64,000 nt of DNA from Corynebacterium ciconiae DSM 44920 (GCF_030440575.1 NZ_CP047189.1:62001-126000), one strand, 5' to 3'. Shown: positions 43,733 through 53,447, numbered from the stretch's first letter. Notes: a model not told the origin generated them from the letters alone. Made by a program: numbers and translations.

Positions 43733-46700
43733 CTACAACTCCTTAGAAAAAGCCTCATAGGCGGCCCGCAGATCAGCTTCACGATCCAGCGAGGCAAAGG
43801 GATACTCGAAGGTATAGGACACCTCAGACTGCGGGTGCGTCCACGTGCGCTCAGCAGCGCTGAGCTCCGCGCCGAAAGCAAGCTTCTCGTGCAGCTTCAC
43901 AATCTCCTTCGGCACCTTACGGCCATGGGCATCGAAGAGATCCTGCTCATCATAACGGCGCATCACCGGGAACTGGGTGCGATAAATCATGCACAACTCA
44001 TCCGCACTCACCCCCAAAGACAACGCCACAATCGCATCAATCTCGTTCTGCGCATGCCAGCGCTGCTTCGCATTCCGCAGCGGAGTGTTTGAGGTCCACT
44101 CCTCACCCGTAATCTGCTCCCACAACGGCGCATAAGCACGAGTAAGGCAGTTCAACTCCAAATAGCGGCGAGCAGCGATAGGCCAGAGAGCGTTCTCGTG
44201 GCCGAGAGGGAGGGAACTGAAGCTGTCTGCGCCAATATGCCCCATCCCTGTTGATCGTATGAAGAAATCCACAAGAAACGCACTGCCAAAAGCAGCAGAG
44301 ATCAGCGATCGCTGACCTGTGAGTGGGCCAGCTGAAGTGACGGTATGAACGTGGGTGGAGCCTGGAGGAATGAGCGCCGGATACAGTGTTCTGAAACCAG
44401 TGGTCGCCGCCATATTGCGCCAGCTCACGCGAAAGCTGCCGTTAATGGGCTTTTGCTCCGTATCCCAACACCCGTAGGCAGAGTCGTAATCTTCCTTCCC
44501 GCGGTTGGGCAAATAGGCCGTGGCAGGAATGAAGTCCTCCGGCATGGCCTCGAGATCCACCTCGGACCAGTCTTGGTTGTGCTTCATCGTGGGATTGGGC
44601 TGCTTAATCATGGGCGTGGACACACCAAGGTGCGGCCCCTGCAGAATTACATCCGACCACGAGTCTGCATGCTGCCATGAGCTATCGAAATAGCCCTTCT
44701 TTTTATCGATTGATTCGTCCCAGCCTCGGGAGAATTGCAATCCAAGAGAAGCGATACGCGGCGCTGCCGCGAGTTTCTCAAGCACTGCGGCGGCCTCGGT
44801 GTTCACCGTATAGACCATGCGGGTCTCAAGCAGGGGAGTAGCGGGATCCTCGAGGACGGACTTCCACACCTCGAGGGTGTCTTTATCTACTGTGGCGATG
44901 CGGTCGCGGTGAGGACGCAGATCCCAGTTGTCGCTATCATCCTTAAAACCTGGAAGCTCGCCACTGCCATCGTGTTTGAAAGAGTCGCTCACGCTCTTGG
45001 GGTGGTAGAGAGAGTTGGCAGAGAGAAAGTGAGGATCCTCCTGAGGGGATGAATACACGTGGATGCCATACCGGACGAGATCGTGGACATCGAAGAGCAT
45101 TAGAGAGTTGATGAATTGCCAGTGACGGCGCAAGCGCCGATAGGCCCCAGCACGCAGGGGCGCTGCCTTCTTTTCGGTGAAGTGGGATTCGGGGTGGATC
45201 AGGGAGATCACGCCATCATTGCTGGCATTGGCCCAGGTACGTTCCATGAAGCCTCGGTAAAGATCTGGCTGCTGCTTAGCCAAGTGGGGATAGCGGGTGA
45301 TATCGCCTAGAACCTCGGCGGTCACCACGGTCTCGCCCAATCCGCGGGCGAGCGTTGCTAGCACAGCAGGCTGCTCGATGAGTTCCTCGCGGCGCTGCTT
45401 CTTCGCTGCCTGCGTGGGTTTATGCGCAAGCTTGAACCACGGATCGTGCTCGGACAAGAGGGCATCAAAGTCGGTACGGGGCCGCACCCACGGCGGGTTG
45501 CCGATCTGGAAGTCGAAGCCGCCTTCGGCCATCACAGCGGCGAAGTCGAGGTCCCAGTGGAAGAAGTTCTGCTCGGAGCTCACCCGCTCGACGGTGGCAA
45601 GCCACGGGTGGGCTTCCATGAGGGCCTCGTGCTTCATGGCGCCGGAGGCTTTGAACTCGAGGTCTTCGATAAAGTCCAGATCCTCCCAGTCCATGGAAAA
45701 GCCGAAGCCTTCGGCCTGCTTTTCGCCGGAGGTGAAGGCATCGTTGGCGGTGCCCAGAGCGTCGATAAGCATGCTCAGCCACTCCTCGCGGCTGGGCAGG
45801 GACTCTGTTTCATTCAAGGGCCAGAACCACAGCGCGTTCCATGCGTTCATGATCAGTCGGAGGCGCTGGTAGGAGCCATTGAGATTGCCGAAGAGTTCGC
45901 GTTCGATCTGTTCGCGGCTGATCACACTGGAGCTGTGCTGCTCCGGCTGGCCCCACACAGTGATGGCGCGCCGGGCCTGCTGTTCGGCGATGCGCAGGCG
46001 CACTAGGGCGAAGCGCCACAGCACCTCCACGCGCTCACTAAGCTCGTGCAGTTGCTTTGCCTGCTTCTTGGTGAAGCCCTTCTGCACGGACTTTCGCCAC
46101 GCCTTCATGGCCTTGACCTGCTCGGGGGCCATGGCCTTGAGATCCTTGGATTCGCTGGCGGCACCCCAGCCAAGGGCGGGCACAAGGAAGTGGTGCACCC
46201 TAGAACCGAGTGCCGGATCCGAGGTCTGGGAAGCGATGGATGCAGAAACGGATTCCACGCTGTGATGGGTGGGAAGCTCCGAAAGGTAGCTCTTGGTGGT
46301 GAGGGTGTCTGTCGGCACCGTGGAGCGGGTGGCGCCAATGAGCGAGTTGCCGTGGCGCAGGTGCAGGCCGAACCAGGGGGCCTTCAGATCGGCGGTCATG
46401 GTGTTAAGCCAGAGGGAGATCTCGGCGAGCTCCACCGCGGTGCGGTTGAGGTCCACTCCATACACCTGGTGCAGGGCGATGGAGGCCTTCACTTTCTGCA
46501 GTTCCTCGGTGAGGGACTCGGCGGGGATCTGCTCACTGAGCTCCTCCTGCTTGAGGCTGATGTAGAGCTCCGCGAGCTGGTTTACCGCCTCCACGGCGAA
46601 GGCGCCCGAGCCCATGGCGGGCTCGCAGATACTCAAGCTCAATACATCATCGGCGCAGTTGATGCGTCCAGAACTACGAAGCTCTTCGATGGCTTGGCCC

Positions 46701-48298
46701 ACAGTGAACTCGGTGATCACCGGCGGGGAATAAAAGGATGCCGAGCGCTCCCTGTCTCGCGAAGACTGGCGGTAGACAAAAGAGCCGGCGCGGTGGCGTC
46801 GATTGCGGGTGCGGGTGCCGGAGACATCATTGATCTGCTCCTGGACGAAGCTGTCCTTGGGCAGGGTAGAGGCCAGAGACTCGGGCACCACCCACGATCC
46901 CTTCGAAGGATCGCCATGGGGTGCGACCTCCAGCAGCTCCTGATCGGCGATGAAGCCGGTGTAGGACATCAGGCCCTCATACACCTGGCCGAGTTGGGTG
47001 ACACCCAAGGTGGCGTAGGAGACGAAACCACGCTCACGGCCCGCAGTTTCACGGGTGAGCAACAGGTTCTGCAGCACTATGTGCAGGGCGGCGTTAGAGA
47101 GCTTGACCCGAGAGATGTAGGCGGTGGCGTCCGGCTTGAACAGATCCGCGGCGAGATTTCTGAAGTGAAGGCCCTCGGCGCCCGCTGTGGCGTCGAAAAG
47201 CGGCGCAGAGGAATCGAGGGGATCGTGGCCCTGATCCACCAAAGAGAAGAGCAGATCGAGGCTGTCGTAGAGGTAGGTGCCGCGGGCGGCGCGCTCGGTA
47301 GGCGGCTCTACGAGGATCTGGTCGCGCAAGTTCGACAGACCATAGCCTTCGTCATACTCAGGCACCCCAGTGGGCAGGATCTGCAGCTCGGGGGAGGCCT
47401 CGGCGAAGAGGAGGAAGAGAATGCGGTAGAGGTAGCGCAGAGACTGCTTGGCCAGCTCATTGCCGTCGAGATCCATGGGCAGGCGCTGCTCGCGGTGACG
47501 ATCCAGCACATCATTGCCGATGACCTCGATGGATTCCTTGATGGCCTGGCGGAGGCTCTCGCTCACCCGCACGGCGTGTTCACGGGACTGGGTGAGAGTC
47601 TCGAGCCACCAGGTGGTGCAATCGGGGGCGCAGGTGATGTTTTCCCACGCCAATGCGGCACAGACCTGCTGCAGCTCGCCCTTGTTCTTGGTGTTATTGC
47701 GCTCGGCGGCAAGCGCCACATCCACACCGAAATACCGACCGAGCGGCCACGAATCGCGCTCGGCGAGGATCACCCAGGAGCCGGCGATCAGCACGATGAA
47801 GGCGGGCTGCTCCTCGCTGAGGAACAGCTCCGTCACCAGCTTGGTGGCCGTCCACTCCACTTCAGTGCCGTCTAGGCGCGGGGCGATAAGCGGGGTGGCC
47901 TCTACGAGCTGATCGATATGGGTGATCGGGGAGATGCGGACGATGGCGGCCTTGTGCTGGAGGCAACCGGTAAACGCCAAGGTGCCTGCGCTGGTGGGCA
48001 CCTCGAGTTCCGCGGGGTGCGGATAGCCGAACGCGGACTCGATGGCTGTAGCTGCCGCCTCCACTGTGGAGGAGCTAGCCGGATCGATGGTCGAGAGCGC
48101 CGTTTGCAGCTCATTGCGCTGCGCGCTCAGCCGGCCCCACGGGGAGGTGGCGGTAGCCGATTCTTTATCAGCGGCCTTCCACGCCTTGACGGCAGCCTCG
48201 GCGCGCCGGCCAAAGGAATCGCCCTTGGTTTCGTCATTAGTGAGGTAGTAATCGCTGATCCACTCATCAACATTGGCGATGGAATCGAAAGAAGCCAT
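43733..48298 (-). CDS. Class I N6-adenine-type DNA methyltransferase (DrmMI/PglX/Eco57I-like)
   Basis: This 1521-residue protein has SAM-binding motif I CEPAMGSGAFAVEAV (about residue 563) and catalytic motif IV FDFQIGNPPWVRPRTD (about 933). The order and the NPPW tetrad indicate an amino-methyltransferase, most likely adenine-N6. About 550 residues precede the catalytic domain, and the C-terminal about 550 residues probably form the target-recognition region. Size and layout match the large methylases of DISARM class 1 (DrmMI) and BREX (PglX). Genes on both sides are helicases in the same operon (15-bp gap upstream, 6-bp gap downstream). GAGGA precedes the ATG. It would mark self DNA in a defence system. 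Confidence 0.9.
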   Translation of the reverse strand: MASFDSIANVDEWISDYYLTNDETKGDSFGRRAEAAVKAWKAADKESATATSPWGRLSAQRNELQTALSTIDPASSSTVEAAATAIESAFGYPHPAELEVPTSAGTLAFTGCLQHKAAIVRISPITHIDQLVEATPLIAPRLDGTEVEWTATKLVTELFLSEEQPAFIVLIAGSWVILAERDSWPLGRYFGVDVALAAERNNTKNKGELQQVCAALAWENITCAPDCTTWWLETLTQSREHAVRVSESLRQAIKESIEVIGNDVLDRHREQRLPMDLDGNELAKQSLRYLYRILFLLFAEASPELQILPTGVPEYDEGYGLSNLRDQILVEPPTERAARGTYLYDSLDLLFSLVDQGHDPLDSSAPLFDATAGAEGLHFRNLAADLFKPDATAYISRVKLSNAALHIVLQNLLLTRETAGRERGFVSYATLGVTQLGQVYEGLMSYTGFIADQELLEVAPHGDPSKGSWVVPESLASTLPKDSFVQEQINDVSGTRTRNRRHRAGSFVYRQSSRDRERSASFYSPPVITEFTVGQAIEELRSSGRINCADDVLSLSICEPAMGSGAFAVEAVNQLAELYISLKQEELSEQIPAESLTEELQKVKASIALHQVYGVDLNRTAVELAEISLWLNTMTADLKAPWFGLHLRHGNSLIGATRSTVPTDTLTTKSYLSELPTHHSVESVSASIASQTSDPALGSRVHHFLVPALGWGAASESKDLKAMAPEQVKAMKAWRKSVQKGFTKKQAKQLHELSERVEVLWRFALVRLRIAEQQARRAITVWGQPEQHSSSVISREQIERELFGNLNGSYQRLRLIMNAWNALWFWPLNETESLPSREEWLSMLIDALGTANDAFTSGEKQAEGFGFSMDWEDLDFIEDLEFKASGAMKHEALMEAHPWLATVERVSSEQNFFHWDLDFAAVMAEGGFDFQIGNPPWVRPRTDFDALLSEHDPWFKLAHKPTQAAKKQRREELIEQPAVLATLARGLGETVVTAEVLGDITRYPHLAKQQPDLYRGFMERTWANASNDGVISLIHPESHFTEKKAAPLRAGAYRRLRRHWQFINSLMLFDVHDLVRYGIHVYSSPQEDPHFLSANSLYHPKSVSDSFKHDGSGELPGFKDDSDNWDLRPHRDRIATVDKDTLEVWKSVLEDPATPLLETRMVYTVNTEAAAVLEKLAAAPRIASLGLQFSRGWDESIDKKKGYFDSSWQHADSWSDVILQGPHLGVSTPMIKQPNPTMKHNQDWSEVDLEAMPEDFIPATAYLPNRGKEDYDSAYGCWDTEQKPINGSFRVSWRNMAATTGFRTLYPALIPPGSTHVHTVTSAGPLTGQRSLISAAFGSAFLVDFFIRSTGMGHIGADSFSSLPLGHENALWPIAARRYLELNCLTRAYAPLWEQITGEEWTSNTPLRNAKQRWHAQNEIDAIVALSLGVSADELCMIYRTQFPVMRRYDEQDLFDAHGRKVPKEIVKLHEKLAFGAELSAAERTWTHPQSEVSYTFEYPFASLDREADLRAAYEAFSKEL
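45759..45770 (-). repeat. 12-mer GCTTATCGACGC, copy 8 (within the methyltransferase gene)
   Basis: Exact copy in minus orientation, followed by TCTG. Confidence 0.85.
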
Positions 48299-48313
48299 GG
48301 GTGTGTGTCCTCG

Positions 48314-51300
48314 TTATGCGCTGGGGGAGACAGAAGGAATGATGACAGCCAAAGGGCGAATGAGAGAACGCTGCGGGCGCGTAGCCTTTAGGATCTCTTC
48401 CTGCTGCTTGACCACAGCAAGCGATCGCCCCGCCCGGCCAGAGACATGGGCGGCGGCGCTTTCCCACTCGGCGGCCCGCTTCGACCACGCATCCACCCGC
48501 TGGGTGGTCTCAGCCGAACCGGCTGCCCGGATGGCATCCACATGCGTCTCGGCGGCATCGAGCGCCGCGCGAATCAGGCGGTTGGTCTCCGGCGGGATGG
48601 TGAGCGAACCGGTGGAAATAGCCTGCTCATTCAAACCGATCTCCCGCAACGTGGCGATGGGATCAGTGATCGTTTCCACTACAGCCCCAGGCAGGCCTTC
48701 GGGCACATCCAGGCCGAACTGGCCGGGCGTGCCTAACAGGAAGGAGCGGGTGACCACCTGGCCGCGAGAGCTCGTCAGCGTGGCCATCAACAGCACCGTG
48801 AGCTGATCCACCGCCCCGGTAAAGGCCGGAATTTCCGACTTAGACATCGAGGACAAAGCGCGATCCGCCGCCCAATCAGACACCGGATGCAGCGGGCCCA
48901 AAAAGTGCGCCTTCGGCCACGTCTTGGCATCACGCTCACGGGCGGCCTGCAGCTGCGACTCGCCGCGAGGCGTAGAGGTGGCCAGCATCAGCCGCTTCTT
49001 CACCTGGCGATACTCCACATAGTCCTGGGGCAACAGATCGAAACGGCGCTGCAGATCCCGCGGGGGAGTGAGCTCCATCGTGTCATTATCGTGCAGCTCC
49101 ATCGCCACCCCGCCGCGCGCTGGGGATTCCGAGGCGACATCGTGGAAGGCCTCGGCGAGGGCCTGAACAAGATAATCCTGCTCGCTGTCGAACAAACTAC
49201 GAGAGGTAGACGACGCCTGCGGCTTCTCTGGCTCCTCCTCGAGCATCAGTGTGCCGCTATTGATCATGGCCCAGAGATCATCCACGGCCGTGGTGTCCGC
49301 TGCGGAGTCTGGGGTGCTAGCGGCGGGGGTGTGGCTGTGGCTGGGGGTGTTGGTGCTGGCGTCGTTTGTGTTGGTGCCGTTGTGCGCGGCGGTGTGGCGC
49401 TCTGCGTGGTGGGTGGCGCGCTCGCGGGCGTCGCGCACGACCTCCTCCGCAGTGCGGATCGTGGAATCGAGATCACGGCGACCTCGCAGAATATCGCGGA
49501 CACTATCTTCCTCGCCGCGGATGGAGTGCTTCCCCATCAGCAGGGAGGCATCGCCTAGGAATTGGTGGGCGGCGTGCTCACGCTCCACGAGCTTTTCCAG
49601 CACGTGGGTTTCGCCAATACCCTCCTCTGGATCCAGCAGCAGGGTAGCGATCTGCGGCGGGTTGGTTTGGCCATAGCGATCAATACGGCCATTGCGCTGC
49701 TGGATACGAATCAAGGACCACGGGATGTCATAGTGCACCAAGTGGTGGCACTGGCTGTGTAGGTTCACACCCTCACTGGCCACATCGCCTGTGACGAGCA
49801 CCCGCACCGCGGAATCGGCGCGCTTGAACTCATCGATCAGCTCCATCTGCTCCACATCAGACATGCCGCCATGCATGACCCTTACCGCGCCCTTGCCCAG
49901 CTTGAGATCCTTAGTCAGGTTCTCTTCCAAGAAGTGCAGGGTGGCCACCCGCTCAGAGAAGATCACCACTCGCTGAGACGAGCCCTTCTTAATGTCCACC
50001 TCGTTGGCGAGATAGTCCACCAAGTGGAAGTACTTGTTGGAGTTATCAGGGGTGACGCGCTCGGCCAGCTCCCGCAGGTGCTGCAAGGACTGGACCTGGG
50101 TGGCGGCGTTCGTGTCCGCGGTGGGGCTCTGGGTGTTGGTGAGTGTGCGGATGCGATTATCGATGGTCTCAAGCAGCGCCGCAGGGGAGGAGAGATAGGC
50201 TTTCACGAGAGTCCAGGGGAAGAGGTCACCAGCTAACTTGGTGCTCACCCACGTTTCGTTGAGCTCGCGGGCCACGGCGTTTTCATCCTCCGAGGCCTCG
50301 ATGAGGATATTGGTGGGTTCCTCACGGATTGCCCACTTATCGCCGACTACGGAGGCAACCTCCGTGGAATTGCGGTGGCGGCGAATAATGAGGTCATTGG
50401 CCGCGGCCTCATCGATCTCCCCGCTGGGGCTCACCGATAAAGGATCCAGCAGGCGGAGGATCTCCTTGAAGGAATCTGGGTCACCATTGTGCGGGGTGGC
50501 CGAGGCGAGAATCAGCGCGTCCGTGCGCGGCGCGAGGGTGCGCACCAGCCGGTTATTGTGGGTGCCGGCATTAGTGGCGTTGTGGATCTCATCCACAATC
50601 ACGATGTCCCAGTTCACCTTCTCCAGCTGGGCGAGATACTTCGGGGACTTCAACGTGTCCATCGAGACAATCACGCGCGGGAAATACGTGAAGGGATTCT
50701 TACTGGCCGGCAGCTTCTGGCGCACCTTCTGGATACCAACAGAATCAAGACGTACCAGCGGGATAGCGAAACGTGTCCACAGCTCCTGCTGGAACTGCTC
50801 CAGCACATGCTTCGGGGTGACCACCAGAATGCGCTCCCCGCGGCCACGGCGAATCAACTCGGCGGCGATCATTCCGATTTCGAGGGTCTTGCCTAAGCCG
50901 ACGGCGTCGGCAAGCAATATGCGAGGCTGCACCCGGTCAGGGTCGAGCGCCTTGCGCACCGCGGCTAGCTGATAATCAAGCGGATCGGCCAGCATGCGGG
51001 TGGCTACATCCAGCTCCTGCTGGCGCAGCGGCACCGGGGTTTGGCGCATCGTGGACTCCAGCCACAGCTTCGAATGCCGAAAATGCGGGGAGTTATCCGG
51101 CACGGGGGTGACCGCTGCGGGGTCGAAGATACGGACATCGTCGAGGGCTGTGAAGAAGGTAGCGGTGGAATCGCGCACATAGTCGCTTAAGCCCCGGACC
51201 TTGATGCGGAAGCCATCGGTGGAGCGGGCCACGTGTGTGACAAGCCAAGACTCATTGCGCACCTCCACGGTGACACCGGGCGCCAGCTGGTCGAAATAGC

Positions 51301-51391
51301 TGAGGTCACGAGGCTCTGCCTGAGGCGATGGCCCCGATGTGGGCGAGAAGCCGGACGGTGTGCTGGGGGCCGCGGTGGAGGGCTGAGTCAT
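48314..51391 (-). CDS. SNF2/RapA-like helicase (DISARM DrmD-like)
   Basis: This 1025-residue superfamily 2 ATPase has Walker A ADAVGLGKTLEIGM (about 162), DEIH box VIVDEIHNATNAG (about 264), LASATPHNGD (motif III) and the SNF2-type C-lobe VTGDVASEGVNLHSQCHHLV with IQQRNGRIDRYGQ (about 567-600). An unstructured Ser/Pro/Thr-rich N-terminus (about 30 residues) is followed by a small beta domain. A Thr/Asn/Ser/His-rich linker at about 660-710 separates the helicase from the C-terminal region. Length and order fit DrmD, the SNF2-like helicase of class 1 DISARM. It is the first gene of the three-gene operon; A+T-rich DNA (51392-51415) probably holds the promoter. Confidence 0.9.
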   Translation of the reverse strand: MTQPSTAAPSTPSGFSPTSGPSPQAEPRDLSYFDQLAPGVTVEVRNESWLVTHVARSTDGFRIKVRGLSDYVRDSTATFFTALDDVRIFDPAAVTPVPDNSPHFRHSKLWLESTMRQTPVPLRQQELDVATRMLADPLDYQLAAVRKALDPDRVQPRILLADAVGLGKTLEIGMIAAELIRRGRGERILVVTPKHVLEQFQQELWTRFAIPLVRLDSVGIQKVRQKLPASKNPFTYFPRVIVSMDTLKSPKYLAQLEKVNWDIVIVDEIHNATNAGTHNNRLVRTLAPRTDALILASATPHNGDPDSFKEILRLLDPLSVSPSGEIDEAAANDLIIRRHRNSTEVASVVGDKWAIREEPTNILIEASEDENAVARELNETWVSTKLAGDLFPWTLVKAYLSSPAALLETIDNRIRTLTNTQSPTADTNAATQVQSLQHLRELAERVTPDNSNKYFHLVDYLANEVDIKKGSSQRVVIFSERVATLHFLEENLTKDLKLGKGAVRVMHGGMSDVEQMELIDEFKRADSAVRVLVTGDVASEGVNLHSQCHHLVHYDIPWSLIRIQQRNGRIDRYGQTNPPQIATLLLDPEEGIGETHVLEKLVEREHAAHQFLGDASLLMGKHSIRGEEDSVRDILRGRRDLDSTIRTAEEVVRDARERATHHAERHTAAHNGTNTNDASTNTPSHSHTPAASTPDSAADTTAVDDLWAMINSGTLMLEEEPEKPQASSTSRSLFDSEQDYLVQALAEAFHDVASESPARGGVAMELHDNDTMELTPPRDLQRRFDLLPQDYVEYRQVKKRLMLATSTPRGESQLQAARERDAKTWPKAHFLGPLHPVSDWAADRALSSMSKSEIPAFTGAVDQLTVLLMATLTSSRGQVVTRSFLLGTPGQFGLDVPEGLPGAVVETITDPIATLREIGLNEQAISTGSLTIPPETNRLIRAALDAAETHVDAIRAAGSAETTQRVDAWSKRAAEWESAAAHVSGRAGRSLAVVKQQEEILKATRPQRSLIRPLAVIIPSVSPSA

Positions 51392-51519
51392 AGTTTCTCA
51401 AGTTTAATTACTCAGCGTTCAGGGCGGGCCCATTTCCCTAGGCGCGTTCGGGTTTGGAACCGAGAGGCCCAAGGTCCAGGCGGCGCAGCGCAGGATCGCG
51501 GGAGTACTGATGGAACCTG

Positions 51520-51711
51520 TTACCTCTTTGGGTAGATCATCCACTGGAGTAGGTAGACGAGAAACATCGGAATGCCACAGAGCAATGCGAGAGTGTAGAA
51601 CATTCGGATCCGCCGCGCGGGGAGACCATAGACCTCAGCCACACCGGCGCAGACGCCCGCTATCTGCTTGTTGCGGTCGGTGCGATACCACTTAGCGTGA
51701 GAAAACATCAT
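51520..51711 (-). CDS. PspC-domain membrane protein
   Basis: This 63-residue protein is essentially one PspC domain: WYRTDRNKQIAGVCAGVAEV, then GLPARRIRMFYTLALLCG and a final transmembrane helix ending in QWMIYPKR. Small PspC proteins sit in the inner membrane and are associated with envelope stress. Its role here is unknown. It lies upstream of the antiphage operon on the same strand (128-bp gap) and diverges from the DUF2892-like gene. Confidence 0.9.
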   Translation of the reverse strand: MMFSHAKWYRTDRNKQIAGVCAGVAEVYGLPARRIRMFYTLALLCGIPMFLVYLLQWMIYPKR

Positions 51712-51869
51712 TACTGCCTTCGTATCGGATGCGGCTGTGGTGTGAGGGGAGTGTGGATTGTTGTGCGCTCGCGGTCACTGCTGATGCCCTGCAGAAAACC
51801 CATAAGCGCAGCCTACAGTGCGTGAGCATCTTCACCCTACGGAACCGTAGCTTTTGGGTGGGAGGGGAC

Positions 51870-51875
51870 TACACT
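51870..51875 (+). promoter_or_regulatory. -10 box of the DUF2892-like gene
   Basis: TACACT ends 7 nt before ATG 51883, which is leaderless spacing. Confidence 0.55.
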
Positions 51876-51882
51876 GGGGTTC

Positions 51883-52089
51883 ATGAGCAAATACGGCAAG
51901 AAAAACGTTGGTGAAGAAGACCGCAAGGTTCGTTATGGGGTCGCCGGTGCCTTGGCTCTCGCCGGCCTCGCTGTGAAGGGGAAGGGGGCCAAGGTTGGTC
52001 TGCTCGGTGCCGCTGCTGGCATCGGTGCTACCGCCTACGCGGGCAGCTGCCCGATCTACAGTTTCCTCGGCGTCAACTCCGCTGCCTAG
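51883..52089 (+). CDS. Small DUF2892/YgaP-TM-like membrane protein
   Basis: This 68-residue protein has two hydrophobic segments (AGALALAGLAVKG and GLLGAAAGIGATAYAG). It opens with GEEDRKVRYGVAG and ends with GSCPIYSFLGV, matching the DUF2892 pattern (N/E-DR-R at the start, G-x-CP-x-Y-x-x-x-G at the end). The function is unknown; relatives are found alone or fused to rhodanese domains. It is transcribed from a leaderless-type promoter. Confidence 0.75.
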   Translation: MSKYGKKNVGEEDRKVRYGVAGALALAGLAVKGKGAKVGLLGAAAGIGATAYAGSCPIYSFLGVNSAA

Positions 52090-52161
52090 CCCGCGGTAGT
52101 TGCGTCGCACACCCTGCGCGGCCCCACCTAAACGCCTCTCGCTTCGAGTGTGGACCTTAAC

Positions 52162-52407
52162 CTATAGGTCCATCAGTGAGCGGATCTCCTCCGGGAGTTC
52201 CTCTTGGGAGGTGATGGTGGGGCCGTGGTAGCTGCGCAGGATCTCATACACCCGCCCACGCTCAGCGCTGTCGAGCAGGGGGAGCTCCTCGGCCATGAGG
52301 CGAGTCATAAACCCATCGAGCGGCAGATTCGTTCGCTCTGCCGCGATGTAGGTCTCCGTCTTCGGATCGACGGGCTTATTCCTTTTAAACAGATCAAAAA
52401 GCGCCAT
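52162..52407 (-). CDS. Small cytoplasmic protein of unknown function
   Basis: An 81-residue soluble protein, mostly helical, with LFDLFKRNK at the N-terminus, TRLMAEELPLLDSAERGRVY in the middle and an acidic C-terminus. No domain is recognised. ATG 52407 is chosen over 52416 because TACGAT ends exactly 7 nt upstream. Confidence 0.6.
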   Translation of the reverse strand: MALFDLFKRNKPVDPKTETYIAAERTNLPLDGFMTRLMAEELPLLDSAERGRVYEILRSYHGPTITSQEELPEEIRSLMDL

Positions 52408-52414
52408 GGCTTCC

Positions 52415-52420
52415 ATCGTA
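52415..52420 (-). promoter_or_regulatory. -10 box of the 52407 gene
   Basis: On the minus strand TACGAT ends 7 nt before ATG 52407. It diverges from the promoter at 52442. Confidence 0.5.
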
Positions 52421-52441
52421 GAGCGCGCGCTTGTCGGCGAC

Positions 52442-52447
52442 TAAGCT
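52442..52447 (+). promoter_or_regulatory. -10 box of the 52456 gene
   Basis: TAAGCT ends 8 nt before ATG 52456. Confidence 0.4.
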
Positions 52448-52455
52448 AAATCACC

Positions 52456-52959
52456 ATGACATCTCCCCAGCCCCACGACACCCCCGTGCTCACCTACACC
52501 CTCGACGACACCCTGGTGGGGCGGATCGCCCCCGCCGTGGCCACCGCCGTGTCCGTGGCCCTGCCGGAGTATGTGCCGTGCCGGCTCACCCGCGGGCTGC
52601 TGAACGCAGCCATGTTCACCGGTGCTTTCGGGGTGAGCGTGTGGGCCACTACCCAGGATGACAACCCCGATAATGACCCCGAGGTGGCCCTGGCTAATAT
52701 CCGCGCCAAGCTCGACGCCGCCGACGACACCCCCGTCGATAGCCCGCGCGGGTTCTGGACCAAGGCAGCGCTCGTCGGCGCCGGCACCTGGGCTGCAGTA
52801 AAGGCCCAGAGCGCGCTTATCGACGCCTCCTCGAAGGCACTCAGCGCCGCCGGCGTATCCAAGCCCCGCACTCTCATTGGCCTCGGGCTGGGCGCGGCAG
52901 TCTACGCCCTCGGCGAGGCCACCCAGCGCGCCGAACTCGCCGCCAAGAAAGAGAAGTAG
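52456..52959 (+). CDS. Conserved hypothetical protein, possibly membrane-associated
   Basis: A 167-residue protein with moderately hydrophobic segments (AAMFTGAFGVSVWATT and TLIGLGLGAAVYALGEA) and an Asp-rich middle (DDNPDNDPE). The C-terminus is Lys/Glu-rich. No known domain is recognised. The next gene starts 6 bp after its stop, so the two form an operon. The 12-mer repeat at 52815-52826 lies in the coding strand. Confidence 0.65.
   Translation: MTSPQPHDTPVLTYTLDDTLVGRIAPAVATAVSVALPEYVPCRLTRGLLNAAMFTGAFGVSVWATTQDDNPDNDPEVALANIRAKLDAADDTPVDSPRGFWTKAALVGAGTWAAVKAQSALIDASSKALSAAGVSKPRTLIGLGLGAAVYALGEATQRAELAAKKEK
52815..52826 (+). repeat. 12-mer GCTTATCGACGC, copy 9 (within the 52456 gene)
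   Basis: Exact copy in the coding strand, followed by CTCC. Confidence 0.85.
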
Positions 52960-52965
52960 CCCGCC

Positions 52966-53415
52966 ATGCTCGCAGTCACCGACCGCCCCGATGAGCCCCA
53001 CCGCGTGATCTGGCACGTAGACGATGATCTCGAGACTGCCACCGGGGTGACCTCCGGGGCATGGATCCTTGGCGGCGACTACCCCGTGGGCCTTGAGCGC
53101 GAGCAGGACCTGCTGCAGGTCGATGCCGTGCTGGATTCCCGCGAGGCGATCACCGCCATCGCCGAGCGCATGCGTTCTGCCGCCGAGGAGCTCAAAGCCT
53201 CCACCAAGAACCTGCGCCTGCCTGCAGTGACAGACCCGGACTGGGCCTCCTATGAGGAGGCCTTCAGCGGCGAGCCCATCGCCCAAGAGTGTTGGGTGCG
53301 GGTGCGTGCCGTGGTGGATCTCATCGGTATCTGGCACGGGATGGAGCGGGCGAGGTTGCGTCGAAAAGCATTGAAAGAGGCCGACCCCTCCTACCGGCCC
53401 CTGCCTGCGCGCTAG
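52966..53415 (+). CDS. Conserved hypothetical protein
   Basis: A 149-residue soluble protein. It begins with a beta-rich part (HRVIWHVDDDLETATG), continues into a helix (AITAIAERMRSAAEELK) and ends in a basic helical region (MERARLRRKALKEA). No domain is recognised. It is coupled to the preceding gene (6-bp gap). Confidence 0.65.
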   Translation: MLAVTDRPDEPHRVIWHVDDDLETATGVTSGAWILGGDYPVGLEREQDLLQVDAVLDSREAITAIAERMRSAAEELKASTKNLRLPAVTDPDWASYEEAFSGEPIAQECWVRVRAVVDLIGIWHGMERARLRRKALKEADPSYRPLPAR

Positions 53416-53447
53416 GCGCTCGCGCTGCGAGGCGGGCGCGGCTGGTT

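Noticed and set aside
43733..48298. BREX system (PglX methylase)
   Set aside because: The methylase alone would fit, but pglZ, brxC-type ATPase and brxL/Lon genes are absent; the helicase neighbours point to DISARM-like systems.
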